DNA from: Bacteroidales bacterium
Lineage (GTDB): Bacteria; Bacteroidota; Bacteroidia; Bacteroidales; UBA7960
Direction of reading: 5' to 3'
Assembly (NCBI GenBank): GCA_003557385.1
Contig: PWON01000196.1
Span: 1-64,000 of the forward strand
Length of the DNA: 64,000 nucleotides
In this document: positions 44,313 to 53,429 of the stretch, one piece after another
Position numbering within the stretch: the stretch's first letter is position 1
How the letters are laid out: each line of letters opens with the position of its first letter
Notes under the pieces: model-generated
Told to the model about the DNA's origin: nothing
The model's database searches: none
Seen by the model: the letters and a program-made list of their open reading frames with translations, nothing else
Made by a program: the position numbers and the translations under genes

Positions 44313-45785
44313 ATGCAGAAAGCTTACAAATATCTTGCGGACATCATTTACAGGACAGGGATTGTCGAGACCATCGGAACCACCCAGCGTGAGATCACCA
44401 TGGTGGTGTCAGATTCACGAAAAGTAAGCGACGGAGCATTGTTTGTTGCCGTGAAGGGTTTGACCACAGATGGGCATCAATACATAGACCAGGCAATAAC
44501 CGGCGGGGCAAAAGCCATTTTATGCGAAAGCATGCCCGGGTCGCAGGCAGAGGATATCAGCTACATCAGGGTCAATGATACCAGCAAGGCCCTGGGAATT
44601 GCCGCCGCCAATTTTTATGACCATCCTTCGCAAAAACTAAAGCTTATCGGGGTAACCGGAACAAACGGAAAAACCACCGTGGTACGTATGCTTCATGAGG
44701 TGTTTGCCCGGCTCGGCCACCGGTGCGGGCTCATGTCCACCATCAGCAATGTGATTGTTGACCGTGAAATGGCCACCAGCTATACAACACCTGATGCATT
44801 AACCACAAATCGCTTGCTGGCACAAATGGTGGAAGCAAAATGTACGCTTGCTTTTATGGAAGTCAGTTCTCATGCCCTGGCACAATCCCGAACAGAAGGA
44901 CTTCAGTTTGCAGGCGCCGTTTTTACCAACCTGAGTCATGACCACCTCGATTACCATAAAACCTTCAAGGAATATTTAAAAAGCAAACAGTTGCTGTTCA
45001 ACAAGCTGGGCGCATCATCCTTTGTGTTGACCAACCTTGACGACAAAAACGGGATGATCGTAGTGCAAAATACGGCCGCCAATGTAAAAACATACAGCCT
45101 TAAAGCCATGGCCGATTTTAAGGGCAAGCTTTTGGAAAACAGTTTTTCAGGCATGCACATCCATATCAGGCATACCGGGCTCTGGTGCAAGCTGACGGGA
45201 ACATTCAACGCCTACAATATCCTGGCGGTATACGGCACAGGGATAATCCTCGGCAAACAGGAGGATGAACTGCTCACTGCGATCAGCACCTGCACGCCCC
45301 CGGAGGGCCGTTTTGATTATTTTGTCGGGAAGAACAAGGTGATCGGCCTTGTAGATTATGCCCATACCCCCGATGCCATTAAAAATGTACTTGAAACCAT
45401 CAACGAATTACGCACAGGCAACGAGAAACTGATTACGGTGATCGGATGTGGAGGCAACCGGGACAAAAAGAAGCGGGGTCCGATGGCAGCCATTTCCGCA
45501 AGCTACAGCGACAAAGTGATTTTTACAAGTGACAATCCCCGCGACGAAAATCCGGAAGATATCATTGGGGACATGGTCGATGGCCTGGAACTAAACCCAA
45601 GCCTGAAATCAAAACACATCGTCATTACAAAGAGGGAGGAGGCAATCAATATTGCCTGCATTATGGCAGCTGCCGGGGACATTGTGCTGGTGGCAGGCAA
45701 GGGGCATGAGAAGTACCAGGAAATCGGAGGAAAGAAATACCCATTTGATGACAAAGCGATCTTGCAAAAGCTATTAAACAGATAA
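44313..45785 (+). CDS. murE: UDP-MurNAc-tripeptide synthetase (meso-diaminopimelate adding)
   Basis: Mur ligase of 490 residues adding the third stem-peptide residue. The P-loop TGTNGKTTV is near residue 115, the carbamylated-Lys region [13 protein letters not shown] follows, and the C-terminal domain has the DNPRDENP motif that marks meso-diaminopimelate specificity. It starts 1 bp after the ftsI stop; the ATG at 44313 is chosen over a TTG at 44298 that overlaps ftsI. Intact, in contrast to the murD gene two positions downstream. Confidence 0.96.
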   Translation: MQKAYKYLADIIYRTGIVETIGTTQREITMVVSDSRKVSDGALFVAVKGLTTDGHQYIDQAITGGAKAILCESMPGSQAEDISYIRVNDTSKALGIAAANFYDHPSQKLKLIGVTGTNGKTTVVRMLHEVFARLGHRCGLMSTISNVIVDREMATSYTTPDALTTNRLLAQMVEAKCTLAFMEVSSHALAQSRTEGLQFAGAVFTNLSHDHLDYHKTFKEYLKSKQLLFNKLGASSFVLTNLDDKNGMIVVQNTAANVKTYSLKAMADFKGKLLENSFSGMHIHIRHTGLWCKLTGTFNAYNILAVYGTGIILGKQEDELLTAISTCTPPEGRFDYFVGKNKVIGLVDYAHTPDAIKNVLETINELRTGNEKLITVIGCGGNRDKKKRGPMAAISASYSDKVIFTSDNPRDENPEDIIGDMVDGLELNPSLKSKHIVITKREEAINIACIMAAAGDIVLVAGKGHEKYQEIGGKKYPFDDKAILQKLLNR

Positions 45786-45787
45786 GG

Positions 45788-47044
45788 ATGCTGTACACAT
45801 TATTTGAATTTCTTGATCAGAATTTTGACATTCCCGGGACCGGGGTATTTCAGTATATATCCTTCAGGGCAGGCATGGCCCTGATATTCTCACTGTTTAT
45901 CACCATGATTTCAGGCAAACGGATTATTGACTTCCTGCACCAGAAACAAGTGGGGGAACCAGTGAGGGATTTGGGCCTCGAAGGACAAATGAAAAAACAA
46001 GGAACCCCGACCATGGGCGGGCTTATCATTATTGCCGCCATTGTGATTCCAACCCTGCTTTTTGCCCGGCTCAACAACATATACATCCTGCTGATGCTCA
46101 TATCTACCCTCTGGCTCGGAGCCATTGGTTTTTTAGATGACTATATCAAGGTATTCCGCAAAGACAAACAGGGCTTACAGGGTAAATTCAAAATATTGGG
46201 GCAAATCCCCCTGGGTATCATTGTCGGGGCCACCCTGTATTTTCACGACGGCGTGGTGATTAGGGAAAAGACCGATATACCGCTTGAATTCATCAGCACC
46301 ACAGAAATTCTTGAACTGGAGGGGGTTTCAAGGGCAGACTCCCCATTCCCGATAGAATCAGTCAAGTCAACCAAGACCACCATACCCTTTTTCAAGGACA
46401 ATGAATTTGATTATTCTGTCTTGCTGGCTTTTCTTGGTCCTGGATATGAAAGATGGGTCTTTTTGATTTTCATCCCGATTGTAATACTGATCATCACCGC
46501 AGTATCGAACGGAACCAATATCACCGACGGACTGGACGGGCTGGCCACCGGGACATCGGCCATTATCGGGGTGACTCTCGGCATCCTTGCTTATGTTTCA
46601 GGAAACATGGTATTTGCCGATTACCTGAACATTATGTACATACCCAACACCGGCGAACTGGTTATTTTCATTGCAGCCATGGTGGGGGCATGCATCGGTT
46701 TTCTGTGGTATAATTCCTATCCGGCGCAGGTGTTCATGGGAGATACGGGCAGTCTTTCGCTGGGCGGTATCGTTGCCGTGTTTGCCATTGTGATCAGGAA
46801 AGAACTGCTGATCCCCATATTGTGCGGGATATTTTTCATAGAAAGCTTGTCTGTGATCTTGCAGGTTAGCTGGTTTAAATTCACCAAAAATCGTTTTGGT
46901 GCCGGCCGGCGGATTTTCCGGATGGCACCCCTGCATCACCACTACCAGATGAAAGGACTGCACGAAGCCAAAATTGTCCAACGCTTTTTTATCGCAGGCA
47001 TTATTCTGGCAGTATTTGCTGTCATCACGTTAAAACTAAGATAG
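45788..47044 (+). CDS. mraY: Phospho-MurNAc-pentapeptide transferase
   Basis: Integral inner-membrane enzyme forming lipid I from UDP-MurNAc-pentapeptide and undecaprenyl phosphate; 418 residues with about ten membrane helices. Catalytic and signature motifs are [15 protein letters not shown] (the two Asp), [12 protein letters not shown] and [10 protein letters not shown]. An internal insertion of about 60 residues around 155-225 is normal for Bacteroidota MraY. It lies 2 bp after murE and ends normally (AVITLKLR), so the deletion that affects the next gene did not touch mraY. Confidence 0.97.
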   Translation: MLYTLFEFLDQNFDIPGTGVFQYISFRAGMALIFSLFITMISGKRIIDFLHQKQVGEPVRDLGLEGQMKKQGTPTMGGLIIIAAIVIPTLLFARLNNIYILLMLISTLWLGAIGFLDDYIKVFRKDKQGLQGKFKILGQIPLGIIVGATLYFHDGVVIREKTDIPLEFISTTEILELEGVSRADSPFPIESVKSTKTTIPFFKDNEFDYSVLLAFLGPGYERWVFLIFIPIVILIITAVSNGTNITDGLDGLATGTSAIIGVTLGILAYVSGNMVFADYLNIMYIPNTGELVIFIAAMVGACIGFLWYNSYPAQVFMGDTGSLSLGGIVAVFAIVIRKELLIPILCGIFFIESLSVILQVSWFKFTKNRFGAGRRIFRMAPLHHHYQMKGLHEAKIVQRFFIAGIILAVFAVITLKLR

Positions 47045-47072
47045 TCAATTTATTATCAGAAGAAGTGAACAT

Positions 47073-47621
47073 ATGAATACCCTTGAACAAACTTTAACAG
47101 AAAGGAAAAACATCTGCAATGGCATGGCAGGGACGATTGCGGGCCGCCTGATTGATGTCCGCAAACAAGGAATCAAGGAAAGCCTCGACGGATTTCAGAA
47201 TATTCCACACCGTCTTGAAGACGTGGCGACAGTCAGGGGGATCCAATTCATAAATGACAGCAAGGCAACCAACCTGAACGCCCTCTGGTATGCCCTGGAG
47301 AGCATGCGCAGCCCGGTAATCTGGCTTGCCGGAGGACAGGACCCGGGAAATGACTATTCCATTGTGGCACCGCTCGTTAAGGAAAAAGTCAAGGCCATGA
47401 TTTGTTTAGGGGTCGACAATGCCAATGTAGTCAGGTTTTTCCGTGACATCACCCAGCCCATTTTTGAAACAAGGGAGATGCACGTGGCGGTAAACATCGC
47501 ATATGAACTCGGAGACCCGGGCGACGTGGTTTTGCTTTCACCGGCCTGTGCAAGCTTTGACCTTTACGACAACTACGCCGACAGGGGATCACAGTTTAAA
47601 AAAGCAATCTATGAACTGTAA
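47073..47621 (+). CDS. murD: Truncated MurD: C-terminal domain only
   Basis: Only 182 codons, where a complete D-glutamate ligase has about 440-450. What remains aligns with the third Mur domain: FQNIPHRLEDVATVRGIQFINDSKATNLNALWYAL (shown for position; key part NDSKATN), and the VLLSPACASFDLYDNYADRG end. The UDP-binding N-terminal domain and the central ATPase domain with its GTNGK P-loop are absent, and only 28 bp separate mraY from the new ATG. Where relatives have GGxDKGNDY this has GGQDPGNDY, so a conserved Lys is Pro. Alone it cannot ligate D-Glu. It may be a decaying remnant, half of a split gene, or an assembly artefact. Confidence 0.85.
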   Translation: MNTLEQTLTERKNICNGMAGTIAGRLIDVRKQGIKESLDGFQNIPHRLEDVATVRGIQFINDSKATNLNALWYALESMRSPVIWLAGGQDPGNDYSIVAPLVKEKVKAMICLGVDNANVVRFFRDITQPIFETREMHVAVNIAYELGDPGDVVLLSPACASFDLYDNYADRGSQFKKAIYEL

Positions 47622-47653
47622 GCACTCAAACAAGATGTAACAAACATCAATCT

Positions 47654-48811
47654 ATGCTGGCTATCCCAAAACATATCAAAGGAGACCGGACCATCTGGGT
47701 GGTGGTGTTCTTTTTATACATCGTTTCCATTCTTGCGGTTTACAGTTCCACAGGAACCCTGGCCTACCGTTTCAGGGCCGGGAACACCGAATACTATCTG
47801 ATCAAACATTTGGTCATCACTGCTTTTGGGCTTGGCTTGATGTTTCTGGCACATCAAATAAGGTACACCTATTATTCCAGAGTCTCGCAACTGGCACTGT
47901 TTGTGGCCATCCCCCTGCTGTTATTCACCCTGGTGAAGGGTACAAGCATTCATGAGGCCCAACGCTGGATCACGTTGCCCATTGTAAATCTCAGTTTCCA
48001 GAGTTCCGATTTTGCCAAACTGGCCCTCATCATGTATCTGGCCAGAATGCTGACCCGCAAGCAGAGAGTGATCAAAGACCTGCATCAATCATTCATTCCA
48101 ATGGTGCTGCCTGTTGTGCTGGTTTGCGGCCTGATACTCCCGGCCAACTTCTCGACCGCAGCCATTCTGTTTATCAGTTGCATTGTCCTGATGTTTATTG
48201 GCCGTGTCAAAACAGGTCATATCATGGCATTGACCGGGATAGCTATTGCCGGGGCAGCCATTTTTATAACCATATTGACTGTGATGCCGGAAAGTGGCAG
48301 GGTCCGCACCTGGCAAAGCAGGGTAAACACCTACCTTGACAAAGAAAACAGCGATACATACCAGGCGGACCAGGCAAAAATTGCCATCGCCAGCGGAGGC
48401 ATTGTCGGAAAACTTCCAGGCAACTCCACCCAGCGGAATTTCCTGCCACAGGCATACTCCGACTTTATTTATGCCATCATCATAGAGGAATATGGTTTGA
48501 CCGGAGGCTTCCTGATCTTGTTGTTTTACCTGATATTATTATACCGTGGGATCAGGATTGCGCACAAAAGCCCCGGCACATACGGTGCATTGCTGGCCGT
48601 TGGATTGAGTTTCAGCCTTGTGTTCCAAGCCATTATTAACATGGCTGTGGCGGTAAACCTATTGCCTGTTACCGGCCAGCCTTTGCCACTTGTTAGCATG
48701 GGGGGTACATCCCTTTGGTTTACAAGCCTGGCCATTGGCATTATTTTAAGTGTAAGCAGATCCATTGAACAAAAAGAAACGGTGCATGACAACACCTATA
48801 CGAACGGATAG
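47654..48811 (+). CDS. ftsW: Septal glycosyltransferase FtsW (SEDS family)
   Basis: Polytopic inner-membrane protein of 385 residues and about ten helices. SEDS features are seen: VYSSTGTLAYRF, the long periplasmic loop, and the C-terminal INMAVAVNLLPVTGQPLPLVSMGGTS, of which NLLPVTGQPLP is the hallmark. It polymerises glycan strands at the septum together with FtsI. It starts 32 bp after the murD remnant, and its 3' end overlaps murG by 26 bp. Intact. Confidence 0.96.
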   Translation: MLAIPKHIKGDRTIWVVVFFLYIVSILAVYSSTGTLAYRFRAGNTEYYLIKHLVITAFGLGLMFLAHQIRYTYYSRVSQLALFVAIPLLLFTLVKGTSIHEAQRWITLPIVNLSFQSSDFAKLALIMYLARMLTRKQRVIKDLHQSFIPMVLPVVLVCGLILPANFSTAAILFISCIVLMFIGRVKTGHIMALTGIAIAGAAIFITILTVMPESGRVRTWQSRVNTYLDKENSDTYQADQAKIAIASGGIVGKLPGNSTQRNFLPQAYSDFIYAIIIEEYGLTGGFLILLFYLILLYRGIRIAHKSPGTYGALLAVGLSFSLVFQAIINMAVAVNLLPVTGQPLPLVSMGGTSLWFTSLAIGIILSVSRSIEQKETVHDNTYTNG

Positions 48812-49913
48812 GCCGCTCAGGGCCATTATTGCCGGAGGAGGTACGGGAGGGCATGTCTTTCCGGCCATTGCCATTGCACTGGCCTTGAAGAAGAAGACAA
48901 CTCATGCCCGGATTCTTTTTGTGGGGGCTAAAGGCCGTATGGAAATGCAAAAAGTACCCAAGGCAGGATTTCATATCATCGGCTTGGATATAGCCGGGTT
49001 ACAGCGCCGCTTCAGCTGGCAGAATTTTCTGTTGCCCTGGAAAATCGTTAAAAGCCTGGCAGGAGCAAGACAGATTGTCAGACGGTTTAAACCGGACATT
49101 GTGATTGGCGTGGGCGGATACGCCAGTGGGCCGGTGCTTTGGGCGGCTGCCAGACTAAAGATCCCCATCGTGATACAGGAACAGAATTCTTTTCCCGGAA
49201 TCACCAACAGGATGTTTGGCAAAAAGGCTGACAAGATCTGTGTGGCCTATGAAGGAATGGATAAATTTTTCCCAAAGCAGAAACTGTTCCTGACAGGTAA
49301 CCCTGTAAGGAATGACGTGGTAAATACAGCAGGCAAAAAGAAAAAAGCACTGAAACATTTTGGCATGTCCTCCGAATATCCCGTGTTGTTCGTCACAGGT
49401 GGAAGCCTTGGTGCTCGAACCATCAACGAAAGTGTAAAAACCCACATCAATCTGCTGGCGAAAAAAAACATACAACTGATCTGGCAGACAGGGACCGCAT
49501 TTTACCAGGAAGCCCTGGCATCGGTTCCGCGAAAGTCAAGGAACTTCAGGGCCCATATCAGTGCTTTCATAGACCGGATGGATTATGCTTATGCAGCCGC
49601 CGACCTGGTGGTAAGCCGTGCCGGTGCCATTGCCGTGTCGGAGATATGCACGGTGGGCAAACCTGCCATACTCATCCCCTCTCCGAATGTGGCCGAGGAC
49701 CACCAAACAAAGAATGCCATGGCTTTGGTCAACCATCATGCGGCCGTTTTAATCAGGGATGATGAAGCACAAGAAAAACTCGGGCCGGAGGCAAGCCGGC
49801 TCATATTTGACGAAAATAAAAAACAACGCCTGAGGGAGAAAATAGCAGGCATGTCGTACCGGAATGCCGCGGAGGTGATTGCGGAAAGTGTTTTAGAGGT
49901 AATTAGTAGATAG
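48786..49913 (+). CDS. murG: UDP-GlcNAc:lipid I N-acetylglucosaminyltransferase
   Basis: Peripheral inner-membrane enzyme converting lipid I to lipid II; 375 residues from the ATG at 48786. The G-loop IIAGGGTGGHVFPA opens the first Rossmann domain, a second glycine loop is VGVGGYASGP, and the C-terminal domain has FVTGGSLGARTIN and SRAGAIAVSEI. The start lies inside the ftsW end. The last codons run into an AT-rich TTAGTA repeat, so the C-terminus (EVISR) may be partly repeat-derived. Confidence 0.96.
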   Translation: MTTPIRTDRPLRAIIAGGGTGGHVFPAIAIALALKKKTTHARILFVGAKGRMEMQKVPKAGFHIIGLDIAGLQRRFSWQNFLLPWKIVKSLAGARQIVRRFKPDIVIGVGGYASGPVLWAAARLKIPIVIQEQNSFPGITNRMFGKKADKICVAYEGMDKFFPKQKLFLTGNPVRNDVVNTAGKKKKALKHFGMSSEYPVLFVTGGSLGARTINESVKTHINLLAKKNIQLIWQTGTAFYQEALASVPRKSRNFRAHISAFIDRMDYAYAAADLVVSRAGAIAVSEICTVGKPAILIPSPNVAEDHQTKNAMALVNHHAAVLIRDDEAQEKLGPEASRLIFDENKKQRLREKIAGMSYRNAAEVIAESVLEVISR

Positions 49914-49963
49914 TATTAAGTATTTAGTAATTAGTATTTGGTTTTTAGTAGTTAATTTTAACG
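49901..49963. repeat. AT-rich TTAGTA-type repeat between murG and murC
   Basis: A degenerate tract built from TAATTAGTA / TATTTAGTA units starts in the last codons of murG and fills the 54-bp spacer to murC. The same units occur at 59729-59787 after another gene. See the findings. Confidence 0.65.
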
Positions 49964-49967
49964 AAAA

Positions 49968-51338
49968 ATGTGCATGAAGGGTATTGATCATATAACAAAC
50001 ATGTATTTCCTGGGGATCGGGGGCATCGGAATGAGTGCGCTTGCCCGGTATTTCTATACCCGGGGGGTGCATGTGAGTGGTTATGACAAGACACCCTCGG
50101 CAATGACCCGTGCCCTTCAGTCGGAAGGCATCGTGGTAAGCCATTCGGACGACCCGGCCTGTCTTGCCTCAGAACCGGAACTGGTGGTTCGCACCCCAGC
50201 TGTGCCGACCAGTACAAAACTATACAGGCATTTTCAGAAACACGGGGTTCCCATGATGAAACGGGCCGAAGTTCTGGGCAATCTGTCGGCATCCTTGCCT
50301 ACCATTGCGATTGCAGGCACCCACGGCAAAACAACCATCAGTGCCATGCTCACACATATCCTAAAAACCGCAGGCATCCCGTGCATCGCTTTCCTGGGAG
50401 GCATCAGCACCAATTACAACACCAACTATATCGGGGAACCCAACCCTCATTGGCTGGTGGCCGAAGCGGATGAGTACGACCGCTCATTTTTGCATTTATC
50501 GCCTCAGCTGGCGTTAATCACTGCCATCGACCCCGACCACCTGGATGTTTATGGCAACAAAGAGGGCCTGCTGGAGTCCTTCTCGATTTTTGCAAAGCGC
50601 CTGCCTCCAGGAGGCACCCTGATCACCGGAAAAGGCATTGAGGGCATGATATTTCATCAAGGCAAACAATTACAATATCATCCGGAAGCACCGGCCGACT
50701 ACTACATGGGGAAGATCGCTGTGCACGAAGGGATTTATCATACAAGTTTCCATGGAAAACTGGAGATTGGACATGTGCGCAGCGGACATCCCGGCCGCCA
50801 TAACCTGGAAAACGCATTGGCGGCAGCTGCACTGGCCCACCAGGCAGGTGTGCCGGCCTACGCCATAAAAAGTGCACTCAAAAGCTTCCGGGGTGTCAAA
50901 CGCAGATTTGAAATATGCCTGCAAACAGAAGACACTATTTATATAGATGATTACGCCCACCATCCCGAAGAGATCAGCAGATGCATCGCTTCGGCCCGGG
51001 AGATGTGGCCCGGGAAAAAGATCACAGGTGTGTTTCAGCCGCACCTGTATTCCAGGACCAAAGACCTTGCCGGAGATTTTGCAGAAAGCCTGGCACAACT
51101 GGACGAACTCATTTTACTCGACATATACCCTGCCCGCGAAACCCCGATTGAAGGGGTTGATGCCCATATGCTGCTCAAAAAAATCAACATGGACCATGCC
51201 GCCTATTGCCCGCGCAACGAACTGCTTGACCGGTTAAATGCAAGGGAAACGGAGGTTTTGATCAGCATGGGGGCAGGAGACATTGACCGTTTTGCCGAAC
51301 CAATCACGCAACTGTTAAAAAACAAGGCGCTCAAATGA
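49968..51338 (+). CDS. murC: UDP-N-acetylmuramate-L-alanine ligase
   Basis: First Mur ligase of the stem peptide, 456 residues. The N-terminal YFLGIGGIGMSALARYF binds the UDP-sugar, the ATPase P-loop is IAGTHGKTTISA near residue 112, and the C-terminal domain has DDYAHHPEEI, VFQPHLYSRT. An alternative ATG at 49974 would shorten it by two residues. It follows the AT-rich repeat and overlaps ftsQ by 4 bp. All three Mur domains are present, so the missing domains of murD are not explained by a general loss. Confidence 0.96.
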   Translation: MCMKGIDHITNMYFLGIGGIGMSALARYFYTRGVHVSGYDKTPSAMTRALQSEGIVVSHSDDPACLASEPELVVRTPAVPTSTKLYRHFQKHGVPMMKRAEVLGNLSASLPTIAIAGTHGKTTISAMLTHILKTAGIPCIAFLGGISTNYNTNYIGEPNPHWLVAEADEYDRSFLHLSPQLALITAIDPDHLDVYGNKEGLLESFSIFAKRLPPGGTLITGKGIEGMIFHQGKQLQYHPEAPADYYMGKIAVHEGIYHTSFHGKLEIGHVRSGHPGRHNLENALAAAALAHQAGVPAYAIKSALKSFRGVKRRFEICLQTEDTIYIDDYAHHPEEISRCIASAREMWPGKKITGVFQPHLYSRTKDLAGDFAESLAQLDELILLDIYPARETPIEGVDAHMLLKKINMDHAAYCPRNELLDRLNARETEVLISMGAGDIDRFAEPITQLLKNKALK

Positions 51339-52117
51339 TTAAAAAGATCATATATGTGTTGCTTTCACTGGCATTGTTTGCCGGGCTGGTCCTGCTCCTT
51401 GGCTTTACAAGGGGAAACAATATGCAAAACCCCGTGCTTCAGATGGACATAAAGGTGCAGAGCCGGAGCGGAAACCATTTTATTGGCCCCGGGCATATCA
51501 GGGATCTGGTCATCGAGCATTTCGACACCCTTGAGGGCAGGCACCTGGACCCCGCATTGCTGCGAGAGCTCCACGGCATTATAGTCAACATCGACCATAT
51601 TGACCATGCAAAAGTTTATCGCACCATCAATGGGCAACTTAAGCTGGACATCACGCTGCGGGATCCAATGATACGGATCATTAACCGGGACAACCAAAGT
51701 TTTTACCTGGACACACATGGCAATATGTTTCCGCTCGCAAGCGGTTATTCCGCCAGGGTTTTGCTTGCAACCGGAAGCATCCCGGCTGCCTATTCACCAG
51801 GGCAACACATATTGTCGGCAACAGACGGGGAACCGGAGAAACAGGTTTTGCAGGGCCTGTTCAAACTGGCCACCTACATTTATGAGGATTCTTTCTGGAA
51901 TGCTTTTATAGATCACATCATGGTTCTGCCAAACGGAAAGTTTGAACTGATCCCCAAAAACGGGGTGCACACAATCCAGTTCGGGGATGCCACATACATG
52001 GAATCCAAATTCGACAGGCTCCGTGCCTTCTATATTCATGGCTTGTCGACCCTGGGTTGGTACCAGTACAGCAGGATCAATGTGGAATTTAATCAACAAA
52101 TCATTTGTTCAAAATAA
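51335..52117 (+). CDS. ftsQ: FtsQ/DivIB-type cell division protein
   Basis: A 260-residue bitopic inner-membrane protein: short cytoplasmic N-terminus, one helix (IIYVLLSLALFAGLVLLLGF), then a POTRA-like domain (about 45-115) and a beta domain with PMIRIINRDNQSFYLDTHGNMFPL, which is the segment typical of Bacteroidota FtsQ. It links FtsL/FtsB to FtsA/FtsZ at the septum. It overlaps murC by 4 bp and ends 8 bp before ftsA. Sequence similarity in the family is low, but the position is diagnostic. Confidence 0.88.
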   Translation: MIKKIIYVLLSLALFAGLVLLLGFTRGNNMQNPVLQMDIKVQSRSGNHFIGPGHIRDLVIEHFDTLEGRHLDPALLRELHGIIVNIDHIDHAKVYRTINGQLKLDITLRDPMIRIINRDNQSFYLDTHGNMFPLASGYSARVLLATGSIPAAYSPGQHILSATDGEPEKQVLQGLFKLATYIYEDSFWNAFIDHIMVLPNGKFELIPKNGVHTIQFGDATYMESKFDRLRAFYIHGLSTLGWYQYSRINVEFNQQIICSK

Positions 52118-52125
52118 TAAAGAAT

Positions 52126-53397
52126 ATGGAATCATCTGAAATCATTGTAGGATTGGATATTGGCTCAACAAAGATCGCCTGCATCGTGGGACGCAGGAAC
52201 GAATACGGGAAAGTGGAAATTCTGGGTCTTGGACGGGCGGACTCTTTGGGTGTGAACAGGGTTGTGGTGGAAAACATCCAGCATACGGTCAATTCTATTG
52301 AAAAAGCTGTGTCTGAAGCAAGCCAAAACTCAGGAGTGGAAATCAAGGTCGTCAATGTGGGTATCGCCGGACAACATGTCCGCAGTCTGCAGCACAGGGG
52401 GAATATCATGCGCAATAGCATTGAAGAAGAGATCTCTCAAAACGACATCGACAACCTTGTGGAAAACATGTACAAGCTGGCCTTGCCCCCCGGCGAAGAC
52501 ATCATTGATGTGATTCCGCAGGAATTCATTATCGACGGCCAGCAGGGGATCCGTGAACCCATCGGCATGTCTGGCAATTGCCTGGAAGCCAATTTTCATA
52601 TCATCACCGGAAAGGTTGCCGCGGCAAAAAACATAAAAAAATGTGTAACCAAAGCAGGCCTTGAGGCTTCAGATATGATCCTCGAACCCCTGGCCTCTTC
52701 AGAAGCAGTGCTCAGTGAACAGGAAAAAGAAGCCGGAGTGGTGCTGGTGGATATTGGCGGTGGTACGACCGATATGGCCATCTTCCAGGAAGAGATTATC
52801 CGCCATACGGCAGTAATCCCGTTGGGAGGGAATGTGATCACCGAAGACATCAAGGAAGGCTGTTCTATTATCAAGAACCAGGCCGAGGCCCTGAAAAAAA
52901 GTTTCGGCTCAGCGCTTGCCAGCGAAAACAAGGACGAAGAGATAGTCTCCATACCCGGATTAAAAGGGCGCGAACCAAAGGAAATTTCACTGAAGAACCT
53001 TGCGCATATCATCCAGGCACGCATGGAAGAGATCATCGAACATGTGTATTATGAAATCAAGGCCTCGGGCTATGAAAAAAAGCTTATCGCCGGCATTGTC
53101 CTCACCGGGGGCGGCAGCCAGCTAAAACACGCAGCACAGCTTACCGAATTTATTACCGGTATGGACACCCGCATCGGGTATCCCAACGAACACCTTGCCA
53201 AATCTCCTTCGGGAGAGGTGGGAAGTCCAATGCATGCAACCGGCGTGGGGTTGGTCATCAAAGGGTTTCAAAAAACAGAATACAAGAAAATACAGCAAAA
53301 AAAATCACCAGGGAAAGCCAAACCGCCAAAGGATAGCTTTTTCGACAGGATATTCATCAAAGGAAAGGAATTTTTTGAAAAAGATGCGGAAGCCTGA
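52126..53397 (+). CDS. ftsA: Cell division protein FtsA
   Basis: Actin-like ATPase that tethers FtsZ to the membrane; 423 residues. The phosphate-1 loop is VGLDIGSTKIACIVG, phosphate-2 is VVLVDIGGGTTDMAIF, and the adenosine motif VLTGGGSQLKH lies in the last third. The C-terminus FFDRIFIKGKEFFEKD is amphipathic, as expected for the membrane-targeting helix. The ATG at 52126 is preferred over a TTG at 52105 that overlaps ftsQ. Confidence 0.96.
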   Translation: MESSEIIVGLDIGSTKIACIVGRRNEYGKVEILGLGRADSLGVNRVVVENIQHTVNSIEKAVSEASQNSGVEIKVVNVGIAGQHVRSLQHRGNIMRNSIEEEISQNDIDNLVENMYKLALPPGEDIIDVIPQEFIIDGQQGIREPIGMSGNCLEANFHIITGKVAAAKNIKKCVTKAGLEASDMILEPLASSEAVLSEQEKEAGVVLVDIGGGTTDMAIFQEEIIRHTAVIPLGGNVITEDIKEGCSIIKNQAEALKKSFGSALASENKDEEIVSIPGLKGREPKEISLKNLAHIIQARMEEIIEHVYYEIKASGYEKKLIAGIVLTGGGSQLKHAAQLTEFITGMDTRIGYPNEHLAKSPSGEVGSPMHATGVGLVIKGFQKTEYKKIQQKKSPGKAKPPKDSFFDRIFIKGKEFFEKDAEA

Positions 53398-53429
53398 AAA
53401 AAAAAGAAAAACATATACCAGAAAATTTT

